Source: Mycobacterium sp. E3198
GTDB lineage: Bacteria > Actinomycetota > Actinomycetes > Mycobacteriales > Mycobacteriaceae
Direction: 5' to 3'
Assembly: GCF_001667015.1 (NCBI RefSeq)
Contig: NZ_LZIS01000257.1
Location: forward strand, 1 to 64,000
Length of the DNA stretch: 64,000 bases
Shown here: positions 34,369 to 42,199 of the stretch, piece after piece
How positions within the stretch are numbered: position 1 is the first letter of the stretch
How the letters are laid out: every line of letters begins with the position of its first letter
Notes under the pieces: model-generated
The model's database searches: none
What the model saw: the letters and a program-made list of their open reading frames with translations, nothing else
What the model was told of the DNA's origin: nothing
Position numbers and translations under genes: made by a program

Positions 34369-35637
34369 TCAGTTCTCCACCAGGTCGGGGATGGGCTCGG
34401 CGTCGGTCAGCCAGTGGCGGCCGGTCCGGCGGGCGGCCTCCCACTTGGGGATGCTGACGCCGTCGTCCTGACCGAGGTCCGCAGGCGTCGGGCCGATGCG
34501 CTCGGCCAGCCCGGCGAGGGCATCCAGGTCGAAGTTGTACACCTCGGCCGCCGCCAGGCCGAGCATCTGCCGCGTCTCCTCGACCGGGATGTCCCAGAAG
34601 GACCGCTGCAGCCAGTCGCGGGTGTGCGGCCAGGTCCCCTCCGGATGGGGAAAGTCGTTGCCCCACAGCATGTTCGACACACCGATTTCGTAGCGTCGCG
34701 CCAGCTCCCTGCGCTCGGTGGTGGTGGCCCCGATGAAGCAGTTCCGGTCGAAGTAGGCCGACGGCGGCATCGTCAGATCGCCCTCCATCTGATGACTCAT
34801 CTTCTTGGCCGAATGCTCCCGCAGGTACCGGGTGTCCATCAGCCAGAGCAGGTCATTGGCCCAGAACGCGCCGCACTCCGTGACGCCCCAGCGCAGCCGG
34901 GGGAAGCGCTCGAACACGCCCGACCACAGCGCGAACCACAGCGGCCGGGCTCCCCACCAGCGCACCTCGGTGACATAGATGCCCAAGTGCCCGCCGTACT
35001 CCTCCTGCGGCGCGGGACCGGAGTGGGTGTGCACGGGCATCTGCAGGTCCTGGCAGGCGGCCCACACCTTGTCGTAGCGACGGTCGTGGTAGGGCGGATA
35101 CCCGACCCAGCGCGCCGGGATCAGGATCCCGCCCCGCAGCCCGGACTCCGCCGCGCGGGTGATCTCGGCCACCGCCGCGTCGACGTCCGCCAGAATCGGC
35201 ACCACCGCGACCCCGGCGCGCCGCTCGGGGCTGTGGCTGCACAGCTCGGCCAACCACCGGTTGTGGGCTCGCGCCCCCGCCATGGCGCGCCCCGGGTCGA
35301 GATCGCCGGACTGGCCCAGGCCGGCCCCGAACGGGGCCCCGGCGACCCCGGTCACGGCGTCGGCGTCGGGGAAGATGACCTCGCCGACGACCCCGTCGCC
35401 GTCTAATTCCTTGTCCCGCAGGCCCACATCCCAGCCGCCGGCGATGCCCTCACCGTGCTCGGAGAACCACTGCTCGGCGAACTCCTCGTCGATGAATCCC
35501 CCCGCCTGCGCCGCGGCGGTCTTCTCGGCCAGGTAGACCTCGAAGTCCTCCCGGTATTCCGGGTCGACGTATTCGCGGTACCGCTCGGTCGGCAGCTCGG
35601 CGTGGCAGTCCGCCGAGATGATGACGTAGGGCTTCAT
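34369..35637 (-). CDS. Amidohydrolase_2 family hydrolase (paralogue 1)
   Basis: 422 residues from ATG 35637 (MKPYVIISADCHAELP). It is an ACMSD/2-pyrone-hydrolase type TIM barrel: an N-terminal SADCHAE in place of a classical D-x-H-x-H pair, HTHSGPAP near 220 (metal His), and WGNDFPHPEGTWPH near 350 (metal Asp). Its usual second N-terminal His is a Cys. Cytosolic C-C or C-N bond hydrolase or decarboxylase of unknown substrate. It precedes two paralogues in the same cluster. A long upstream open frame is a shadow. Confidence 0.88.
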   Translation of the reverse strand: MKPYVIISADCHAELPTERYREYVDPEYREDFEVYLAEKTAAAQAGGFIDEEFAEQWFSEHGEGIAGGWDVGLRDKELDGDGVVGEVIFPDADAVTGVAGAPFGAGLGQSGDLDPGRAMAGARAHNRWLAELCSHSPERRAGVAVVPILADVDAAVAEITRAAESGLRGGILIPARWVGYPPYHDRRYDKVWAACQDLQMPVHTHSGPAPQEEYGGHLGIYVTEVRWWGARPLWFALWSGVFERFPRLRWGVTECGAFWANDLLWLMDTRYLREHSAKKMSHQMEGDLTMPPSAYFDRNCFIGATTTERRELARRYEIGVSNMLWGNDFPHPEGTWPHTRDWLQRSFWDIPVEETRQMLGLAAAEVYNFDLDALAGLAERIGPTPADLGQDDGVSIPKWEAARRTGRHWLTDAEPIPDLVEN

Positions 35638-35651
35638 GACGAGTCCTTTCG

Positions 35652-36866
35652 CTACCAGGCACGGATGGGGTCGGGCTCGAAGACGGTGCTGCTCGCGTCG
35701 GCGGGCACGGTGGCCAGCGGCTCGGCCACCTCGGCGACGGTCGGGCCGATCCGGTCGACCAAGGGCGCGAGGGCGTCGAGGTCGAAGCCGTAGACGGCCG
35801 CCGCGGTCCTCCCGACCATGTCCGCCACCTCGTCGGCCGGCACGCGGGAGAACGTGTGGCGCAACGCCTCCCGGGTGTAGGGGGCGGTGCCCTCCAGGTG
35901 CGGATAGTCGCTGCCCCACATGATCTTCTCGACGCCGATCCGGTGCCGCTCGGCACATTCGACGGGTCGCATGAAGCTGGCGCCGACGTAACACTGGCGG
36001 GACCAGTACTCGCTGGGCTGCAGGCTCAGCGAGCCGGCGGTGGGCCCGGCGAAGCGGGCGATTGCGGAATTCGCTCGCCCGTAACGCGCGGCCGCCACGT
36101 CGAGCGAGTCGAGCGTCGCAGGTATCCATCCGGCGCCCTGCTCGGTGAAGACCACGGTGAGGTCCGGATGGCGATCCAGCGCGCCGCTGAAGATCAGGTG
36201 CCATAGCGCCCGGTGCGCGAACCAGTGTGTCTCGTACACCCACACCGCGAACGAGCTGCCCCAACCGTCCGTCGGGTTGGGTCCGGCGTTGCCGCCGTGG
36301 TGGTTGACCACCACGCCCGCGTCGTCGCACGCCGCCCAGAGCGGCTCCCAGTGCTCGGCGTAGAGCTGGGGGATGCCGGCACCCGGCGGGATCCCGGGCA
36401 GCAGGACACCGCCGCGCAGGCCCAGCTTGGCGATCTGCGCGACCTCGGCGACGGCCTCGTCGAGGTCCCCGAGCAGGATCTGGCCCACCCCGGCGCGCCG
36501 TTCGGGTGACAACGAGCAGAAGTCGGCCAGCCAGCGATTGTGCGCGCGCAGGCCCGCCCAGCGCAGCTCGAGCTCGCCGGCGGTAACCGGTTGGGGGGCG
36601 GCCAGACTCGCCTGGGGGAAGAACGGCGGCACGGTGTTGGGGTAGAGGACCTCCCCGGCGATGCCTTCGACGTCGAGCTCCGAGTCGCGTCGAGCGCTGT
36701 TCCAGTTGCGTTCGGCGTCGGCCTCGGTGAGGTCGCCGAACGGGTTGACGTATGTCTTTGCCCAGCCGTCGAATTCGTCCCGGTACTGCGGATCGAGGTA
36801 CTCGCGGTAGTCCAGCAGATCGGCGCCGGCGTGGCAGTCGGCCGAAATGACCGTGTACCGGTCCAT
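35652..36866 (-). CDS. Amidohydrolase_2 family hydrolase (paralogue 2)
   Basis: 404 residues. Same design as its neighbours: VISADCHAGADLLDYREYLDP at the N-terminus (broken here for length), NHHGGNAG near 185, TEQGAGWIP, and MWGSDYPHLEGTAPYT near 320. It lies 14 bases upstream of paralogue 1 and 4 bases downstream of the acetoacetate-decarboxylase-like gene, so all are one operon. It shares more with the third paralogue at 39541 than with paralogue 1 (both have HAGADLLDY). Confidence 0.88.
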   Translation of the reverse strand: MDRYTVISADCHAGADLLDYREYLDPQYRDEFDGWAKTYVNPFGDLTEADAERNWNSARRDSELDVEGIAGEVLYPNTVPPFFPQASLAAPQPVTAGELELRWAGLRAHNRWLADFCSLSPERRAGVGQILLGDLDEAVAEVAQIAKLGLRGGVLLPGIPPGAGIPQLYAEHWEPLWAACDDAGVVVNHHGGNAGPNPTDGWGSSFAVWVYETHWFAHRALWHLIFSGALDRHPDLTVVFTEQGAGWIPATLDSLDVAAARYGRANSAIARFAGPTAGSLSLQPSEYWSRQCYVGASFMRPVECAERHRIGVEKIMWGSDYPHLEGTAPYTREALRHTFSRVPADEVADMVGRTAAAVYGFDLDALAPLVDRIGPTVAEVAEPLATVPADASSTVFEPDPIRAW

Positions 36867-36870
36867 CGCG

Positions 36871-37674
36871 CTAGGCCCGCGCCGGCTCGGGCCTGGGGGC
36901 CGCGAGTAGCGCCACGTCGTCGTAGCGCTGGTGCACGTACGGCAGCAGCCACTCGTGCGGCACCCGCTCCGCGATCCGCCCGACCTGGATGGTGCGCCGG
37001 CGGCACCAGGTGATCGAGCGTATTTCGCGAATCACGATGTCGGCCACCGGGTCCAGCGGCGACTCCCCCAATTCGACGGTGCCGTCGATGTTTTCCAGCA
37101 GCTCGTAGTGCCGGTGGTATTCGCCGTAGACGAGGTGGGGGTCGGTGATGCCGCTGCCGTCGGGGGCGCGCAGGAACTTGAAGTAGAACTCGGTGTTCAC
37201 CTGGTCGGGCGGCAACTCCGCCGGGCCGGTGATCCGCCCAGTCACCCGGATGAGCTGATAGCCCAGCCGGTCGATGGCGGCGGTGACGCGGTCGCCGTCG
37301 CGCTCCACCTCGATGTGGGCCAGTTTCTTTGGCTCGCCGAATGTTTCGCGCCCGCCCGTGACCGACTGTTCGGTGGACTGGGGCATGAAGAGGGGGTAGT
37401 CGCCGGCGAGGTCGCCGTGCCGGGCGGTCACCGAGAACACCGCCGACCCGAACGGGGGCCTGCCCTCGATCTGGACCCGCTGCAGCTGGATGCGCACCAC
37501 CGGTTCGGCCGCCGGCTGAAGCGGCTTGGGCAACACGGCCGCGACGATCTCCGGATCGGTGCGGTAGGTGACGGTGATCGCCTCGGTGGCGATGGGCGCC
37601 TTGGTGGCGTCGATCTCGTGGTCGACTTGCGCCTCGGGTGGACGAGGACCGTAGCGAATTTCGTTGGTGCTCAA
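36871..37674 (-). CDS. Acetoacetate decarboxylase-fold protein
   Basis: 267 residues from a TTG at 37674 that overlaps the SDR stop by 4 bp. The ADC-family pattern is seen in ITVTYRTDPEIVAAVLPKPL near 35-55, YPLFMPQSTEQSVTGGRETFGEPKKLAHIEV (shortened), and TEFYFKFLRAPDG. GEPKK places a Lys where the Schiff-base Lys of acetoacetate decarboxylase sits. Family members include decarboxylases and other enzymes acting on beta-keto acids. Its coupling to SDR and amidohydrolase genes suggests a shared degradation route. Confidence 0.85.
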   Translation of the reverse strand: MSTNEIRYGPRPPEAQVDHEIDATKAPIATEAITVTYRTDPEIVAAVLPKPLQPAAEPVVRIQLQRVQIEGRPPFGSAVFSVTARHGDLAGDYPLFMPQSTEQSVTGGRETFGEPKKLAHIEVERDGDRVTAAIDRLGYQLIRVTGRITGPAELPPDQVNTEFYFKFLRAPDGSGITDPHLVYGEYHRHYELLENIDGTVELGESPLDPVADIVIREIRSITWCRRRTIQVGRIAERVPHEWLLPYVHQRYDDVALLAAPRPEPARA

Positions 37675-38609
37675 CGTGTTCCTCCTTCGGTTTTCTCGGC
37701 ATGCTTTCCGAGGACGTCGACCAGGTAGTTGGGCTCGCCGCGGGCGAGGATCGATGCCGCCTTGTTGCCCACGACCTGATCGGCCGGGGTGGGCGGCCCC
37801 ATCATCCAAAATCGGTCCGCGCGAATCCCGTCCACGACCAGGTCGGCGACCGTCTCGAGCGGGGTGAACTCGACTCGCGCGCCCGCGGACTCGAAGCGGG
37901 CCACCACGTTGGCCAGTGTCGTCTCGGGGGTGCGGCGTTTCTGGGTCGCGGCGTAGCGCTCCGGGCGGTGCCGCCACGACTCCCAGATGCCGGTGTTCAA
38001 GAAGCCGCCGGGGAAAAGGACGTGCGCGCGCACCCGCGTCCCGGTCATCTCCAGGTGGGTGTAGAGGCTTTCGGTCAGGCAGAGCACCGCGGCCTTGGTC
38101 ATCGGGTACACCGCGTTGGCCGGTCCGCCCATGGCGCCCCGGGCGATCGGCGCGAATCCCCCGTTGCCCGAACAGGTGTTGACGACGTGTCCCTCGCCCT
38201 GTTCGAGCAGCAGGGGCACGAAGGCCTTGATGCCGTGGATGACGCCGAGCACGTTGACGTCGATGCCCCAGCGCCAGTCGGCCAGGTCGTGTTCCCACAT
38301 GTAGCCCTCGGAGACCCCGCCGGTGCCGGCGTTGTTACACACCACGTGCACCGCGCCGAACCGGTCGAGCGCTTCCTTGGCGAGCGAGGAGACCGAGGAA
38401 TAGTCGGTGACGTCGGTGCGGACCCCGATCGCGTCGATGCCCTCGTCCGTGAGCGCGCGGGTCGCCTCGTCGAGGGGTTCGGCGAGGACGTCGGCCAGCA
38501 CCACCTTCATGCCCTCGCGGCCGAAGCGCCTGCCCATGGCCTGGCCGATGCCTCCGGCTCCCCCGGTCACGACCGCCACCTTGCCCTGAAGGTCAGTCAT
38601 CGTGGCCAT
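37671..38609 (-). CDS. Short-chain dehydrogenase/reductase of the amidohydrolase cluster
   Basis: About 312 residues. Start unclear: ATGs at 38627, 38609 and 38600 are all in frame and none has a strong ribosome site. The motifs are VTGGAGGIGQAMG, ADV as the NAD-type acidic residue, NNAGTGG, and YPMTKAAV supplying Tyr-x3-Lys with Ser in TCSGNGG. The catalytic Ser/Tyr spacing is longer than usual because of an insert. Likely oxidises an alcohol or reduces a ketone intermediate for the downstream decarboxylase-fold and amidohydrolase proteins. First gene of the cluster, facing the IclR gene. Confidence 0.86.
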   Translation of the reverse strand: MATMTDLQGKVAVVTGGAGGIGQAMGRRFGREGMKVVLADVLAEPLDEATRALTDEGIDAIGVRTDVTDYSSVSSLAKEALDRFGAVHVVCNNAGTGGVSEGYMWEHDLADWRWGIDVNVLGVIHGIKAFVPLLLEQGEGHVVNTCSGNGGFAPIARGAMGGPANAVYPMTKAAVLCLTESLYTHLEMTGTRVRAHVLFPGGFLNTGIWESWRHRPERYAATQKRRTPETTLANVVARFESAGARVEFTPLETVADLVVDGIRADRFWMMGPPTPADQVVGNKAASILARGEPNYLVDVLGKHAEKTEGGTR

Positions 38610-38640
38610 CGTCACATGGTCGCGCATGACACCGCAAGGA

Positions 38641-38655
38641 GTCGCACTATGCGAC
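38641..38655. promoter_or_regulatory. Candidate IclR operator (palindrome)
   Basis: GTCGCA-CTA-TGCGAC is a perfect 6+6 inverted repeat with a 3-base centre, 15 bp long, the usual size of IclR operators. It lies 10 bases before the IclR start, in the gap shared with the cluster SDR. A second, looser element with the same half (ATGGTCGC, 38616-38623) mirrors GCGACCAT at 38651-38658. Both sites could let the regulator control both directions. Confidence 0.5.
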
Positions 38656-38665
38656 CATTGCCCCT

Positions 38666-39544
38666 ATGGCACCCCGCCCGTCGCCGCAGACCGAACGGGT
38701 GGTGAAGCTGTTCGAGCAGCTGGCGGAGGGAAGCCGGGGCATGACGCTGGCCGAGGTATCGCGCCGGCTGAGCGTGCACAAATCCAGCTGCCACTCCATG
38801 CTGTCCGAACTGCTCCGGGCCGGCTGGCTGCTGCGCGACCCGGTGCGCAAGACCTACCACCTCGGTCCCGCCCTGGTCCGGCTCGGCCGGGAGGCGGCCG
38901 GCCGCTATCCCGCGCTGGTGTTGGCGCGCTCCGCGATGGCCGAACTCTCGGCCGCGACGGGCGCGCACTGTGTCGCCTTCTCGGTGAGCGAGGACTTCTC
39001 GACCGTCGTCGATCAGGTCCGAAGCCGGCACGGCGGCGGTCACCCGATGCCGGTCGGCACCCAGTTCCCGCACCGCCCGCCGTACGGGGCGTCGATCGTT
39101 GCCTGGGATGGGACCCAGGCTCGGGAGCGCTGGCTGGCTGCCCTGCCCGACGACGTGCGCGATCGCTATCGCGGGGCCCTCACCGCCGCCAAGCGTCGTG
39201 GCTACGCGGTCGGCCTGCACATCCTGCCCGATCTGCGCCTGCGGGAACTGGCGCAGATCGTGCGCAGCGCCGAGGTGCGGTCCACCCGGCTGAGCCGGCT
39301 GGCGCAGGAGTTGACCGACGAGCTCATCCACCAGGAGGAGTGGTTCCCGGTCAGATTGGACCCGGACCGCAGCTACGAGGTGAGCCACATCGACTCCCCG
39401 ATACTCGACGGGTCGCGCATCGCCCTGATGCTCAGCCTGGTCCCCAGCGCCGAGCCGATGAGCGGCGCGGCCGTGACCCGCCTGGGCAAGCAGCTCGCCG
39501 CCGCGACCCGCCGGCTCAGCGCCGCCCTGACCGAAGAGTCCTAG
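38666..39544 (+). CDS. IclR-family transcription regulator
   Basis: 292 residues. N-terminal winged helix (about 8-75: ERVVKLFEQLAEG, LAEVSRRLSVHKSSCHSMLSEL, LLRDPVRKTYHLGPALVRLG) and a C-terminal IclR effector domain (about 85-260). It diverges from the SDR, decarboxylase and amidohydrolase genes, the usual place for a local regulator, and is convergent with the third amidohydrolase (4-bp overlap of stops). Likely senses an intermediate of that pathway. It could act as repressor or activator. The effector is unknown. Confidence 0.9.
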   Translation: MAPRPSPQTERVVKLFEQLAEGSRGMTLAEVSRRLSVHKSSCHSMLSELLRAGWLLRDPVRKTYHLGPALVRLGREAAGRYPALVLARSAMAELSAATGAHCVAFSVSEDFSTVVDQVRSRHGGGHPMPVGTQFPHRPPYGASIVAWDGTQARERWLAALPDDVRDRYRGALTAAKRRGYAVGLHILPDLRLRELAQIVRSAEVRSTRLSRLAQELTDELIHQEEWFPVRLDPDRSYEVSHIDSPILDGSRIALMLSLVPSAEPMSGAAVTRLGKQLAAATRRLSAALTEES

Positions 39545-40812
39545 CTTCGTTCCGGGGCCAGCCGCTTGAGGGCCAGTCCCCCTTCGAACGGGCGGAAGCC
39601 GAACGCGGCGGGGGCGCGATAGCCCGTGTCCTCCAAGGGTTCATGCACCTCGGCGACCGTGGGCCCGATCTTGGCGGCGACGGGCGCCAGCGCGTCGAGG
39701 TCGAAGCGGTAAAGCCGACCGGCGTTGCCGCCCAAGATCTTTCGGCACACGTCCTCCGGCCTGTCGTGCAGGGCCCAGCGAATGGCCAACTTGGAGTGGG
39801 GCGTAAAGCCCTCCTCGTGGGGGTAGTCACTGCCCCACATGATGTGCTCCGGGCCCATGAAATCGATCATCCCCGAGTCGATCGGGGTGAGCTCGGTGGC
39901 CAGGTAGCAGTTCCGCTTGACGTATTCGCTCGGCGCCATGGTCAGCTGGTCGACCGAGGATCCGCCGAACATGCCGTAGGTGCGGTTGTGAGCTTCCGAT
40001 TTCATGGTGGGCACCATGGCGTCGAGCATGCCGATCTGCCCGGGCACCCAATAGGTGCCCTGTTCGGTCGGCGCGAACCGCAGCGTCGGGTACCGCTCGA
40101 ACACCCCGGCCAGGATCAGGTGTCCCAGGGTGCGCTGGGCCCACATCGCCATCTCGGTGATCAACACCGCGTTGGACGCGGGCTGGTCCATCGGCATCTC
40201 CGGGCTGCCGGCGCCCGCGTGCTGCACCACCGTGAGGTCCAGATCCGCGCAGAGCGCCCAGATCGGTTCGTAGCGGGTGTGAAAGAGCGGGGCCACCTGC
40301 GGGTCACCGGGCGAGACCGCGGGAATGAGCACGCCGCCAAAGCAGTCCTGCTCGGCCCCCCACCGGATTTCTTCCAGCGCCAGCTCGATGTCGTTGGGGA
40401 AGATCTGGATCAACCCGCGGCGTCGGGCCGGGGCCAGCGAACAGAAGTCGATCTGCCACCGGTTGTGCGCCTGCACGCCGGCCCAACGCTTCTCGAACTC
40501 GTCCCGGGTGCGGGGCAGGCTGATGGTGATGTTCGGGGTGGTCGGGAAGAACGGCGGAATGGTGTTGGGCAGCAGCACCTCCGCGGCCACCCCGTCGGCG
40601 TCCATCTCGGCGACCCGCAGCTCGTGGTCCCAGTTCCGGTTGGCGGTGGCGATGACCAGGTCGTCGAACGGGCTGGCGTAGGCCTTGGCCCACGCGTCGA
40701 ACTCATCGTGCAGCCGCGTCGGCAGATACGGTTTGTAGTCGAGCAGATCCGCCCCGGCATGCGTGTCCGTCGAAATGACGACGTAGCGATCCAACGTGTC
40801 CCAAGTAGCCAT
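39541..40812 (-). CDS. Amidohydrolase_2 family hydrolase (paralogue 3)
   Basis: 423 residues from ATG 40812 with GGAGG 8 bases upstream. The N-terminus VVISTDTHAGADLL carries Asp-Thr-His; QHAGAGSPEMPMD is the second metal His region and MWGSDYPHEEGFTPHS the Asp region. Same family as 34369-35637 and 35652-36866, and likely arose by duplication, though it sits beyond the IclR gene with its own promoter. The open frame upstream of 40812 is a shadow. Confidence 0.88.
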   Translation of the reverse strand: MATWDTLDRYVVISTDTHAGADLLDYKPYLPTRLHDEFDAWAKAYASPFDDLVIATANRNWDHELRVAEMDADGVAAEVLLPNTIPPFFPTTPNITISLPRTRDEFEKRWAGVQAHNRWQIDFCSLAPARRRGLIQIFPNDIELALEEIRWGAEQDCFGGVLIPAVSPGDPQVAPLFHTRYEPIWALCADLDLTVVQHAGAGSPEMPMDQPASNAVLITEMAMWAQRTLGHLILAGVFERYPTLRFAPTEQGTYWVPGQIGMLDAMVPTMKSEAHNRTYGMFGGSSVDQLTMAPSEYVKRNCYLATELTPIDSGMIDFMGPEHIMWGSDYPHEEGFTPHSKLAIRWALHDRPEDVCRKILGGNAGRLYRFDLDALAPVAAKIGPTVAEVHEPLEDTGYRAPAAFGFRPFEGGLALKRLAPERS

Positions 40813-40900
40813 CGCACCTCCAAAGGTATGTGGAGTATAGGAGGAACGCGTCGGCCCGCGTAGGGTGCGACCCATTGAGCGGAACGCGTGGAGTTCGCCG

Positions 40901-41788
40901 ATGGAAATCGTGCCGTTGGGCCCGGGCTTTGCCGCCGAACTGCGCGGCGTGACCATGCAGGACGTCGCGGAAAGCAAGTCCGCATACGCGGCGGTGCGCG
41001 CGGCGTTCGAGGAGCACTCGGTCCTGGTCCTGCGCGACCAGGACGTCACCGATGGCGCGCAGCTCGCGTTCTCGCGCCGGTTTGGACCGCTTGAGGTCAC
41101 CAAGGTGGGTTCGGCGGGCTACGGCAGCAACCTCGTGGTCCTCCAGACCCTCGACGAGGCGGGCAACGTGGTGCCGGGCGAGCACCGGATCGCGTTGGAA
41201 AACAAGGCGAACCAGCTCTGGCACACCGACAGTCCCTTCAAGGAAGTGCCGGCGCTGGCGTCGGTGCTGTCGTCACGCATCATTCCGGGCCGGGGCGGCG
41301 AGACCGAGTACGTCTCCACCCGGCTCGCGTTCGAGCGCCTCGATCCGTCGCAGCAATCGCGGCTGGAGAACTCCTTCGCCTGGCACGAATACGCCTATTC
41401 GCGCGGCAAGATCGCGCCCGACCTCGCCAGCCCGGCGGAGCGGGCGGCGCTGCCGCCGCAATGCTGGCGTCTGGTGTGGACGAACCCCGTCAACGGCCGC
41501 AAGGCGCTCTACATCGCCTCGCACGCCTACGCGATCGAGGGCATGGAGCGTGACGCGGCGCAGGAACTGCTCGCCCAGCTGATCGACGCGGCGACCGCCC
41601 CCGGTGCAAGCTACCTGCACTCGTGGCGCGAGGGCGACGTGGTGATGTGGGACAACCGCGCGACCATGCATCGCGGCCGGCCCTGGCCGGCGTCGGAGCC
41701 GCGCTCCATGGTGCGCACCACGATTTCCGCGACGGAATCCGACGGGCTGGAGGCGATGCGTCGACGCGGCGCCGAGATCAGCGGCTAA
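40901..41788 (+). CDS. TauD/TfdA-family Fe(II)/2-oxoglutarate dioxygenase
   Basis: 295 residues from ATG 40901 (MEIVPLGPG). The Fe-binding facial triad is His and Asp in LWHTDSPFK near 107-110 and the distal His in ATMHRGRPW near 256, with Arg in RSMVRTT for 2-oxoglutarate. The length and VLVLRDQDVTD, AFSRRFGPLE segments fit the family. Uses O2 and 2-oxoglutarate to hydroxylate or cleave small substrates such as phenoxyacetates or sulfonates. It diverges from amidohydrolase 3 and may be part of the same catabolic area. Substrate unknown. Confidence 0.9.
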   Translation: MEIVPLGPGFAAELRGVTMQDVAESKSAYAAVRAAFEEHSVLVLRDQDVTDGAQLAFSRRFGPLEVTKVGSAGYGSNLVVLQTLDEAGNVVPGEHRIALENKANQLWHTDSPFKEVPALASVLSSRIIPGRGGETEYVSTRLAFERLDPSQQSRLENSFAWHEYAYSRGKIAPDLASPAERAALPPQCWRLVWTNPVNGRKALYIASHAYAIEGMERDAAQELLAQLIDAATAPGASYLHSWREGDVVMWDNRATMHRGRPWPASEPRSMVRTTISATESDGLEAMRRRGAEISG

Positions 41789-41800
41789 TGTCGAGAAGTC

Positions 41801-42145
41801 TCATGACGACCATCCGCGACCGCCTAACCACAGCGGCGGCTCCTGGCCGTTGTACATGCTCTCGGGGTGCCATCGCTGCCTGCGCAACAATCGACCGGCG
41901 TGGTGCTCGGCAACATCCTTCAGGTATTCCACGTCGTCGCTGGTCCACGGGTGCTGGCCGGTCCCGTCCAACCACCACCTCGGCTGGCCGTCCTGCTCGT
42001 AACGGGTTATCCGGTAACGCGACGCGACATGCCTGCCCTTGGCGTCAACCCGCCAGTCCAGCAGCCGCGGGCGGATCGCCTCGGGCGTCGACTGGAGAGA
42101 TTCCCACGGGTGAGTTATCCGGATCTCGACGAACTCGCGACCCAT
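41801..42145 (-). CDS. Hypothetical 114-residue protein
   Basis: Not recognised. Start ATG at 42145 (MGREFVEIRITHP). Basic, Trp-rich small soluble protein: IRPRLLDWRVDAKGRHVASRYRITRY (shortened), RWWLDG, and WTSDDVEYLKDVAEHH then LLRRQRWHPESMYNG. No signal peptide or membrane helix. It stands alone between the dioxygenase and the divergent cyclase gene. Confidence 0.6.
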   Translation of the reverse strand: MGREFVEIRITHPWESLQSTPEAIRPRLLDWRVDAKGRHVASRYRITRYEQDGQPRWWLDGTGQHPWTSDDVEYLKDVAEHHAGRLLRRQRWHPESMYNGQEPPLWLGGRGWSS

Positions 42146-42199
42146 GAATTAACCCTAAAGGAAATGATCGAGGCCGGTGATGCCGTTTAGCTTGAAGTG

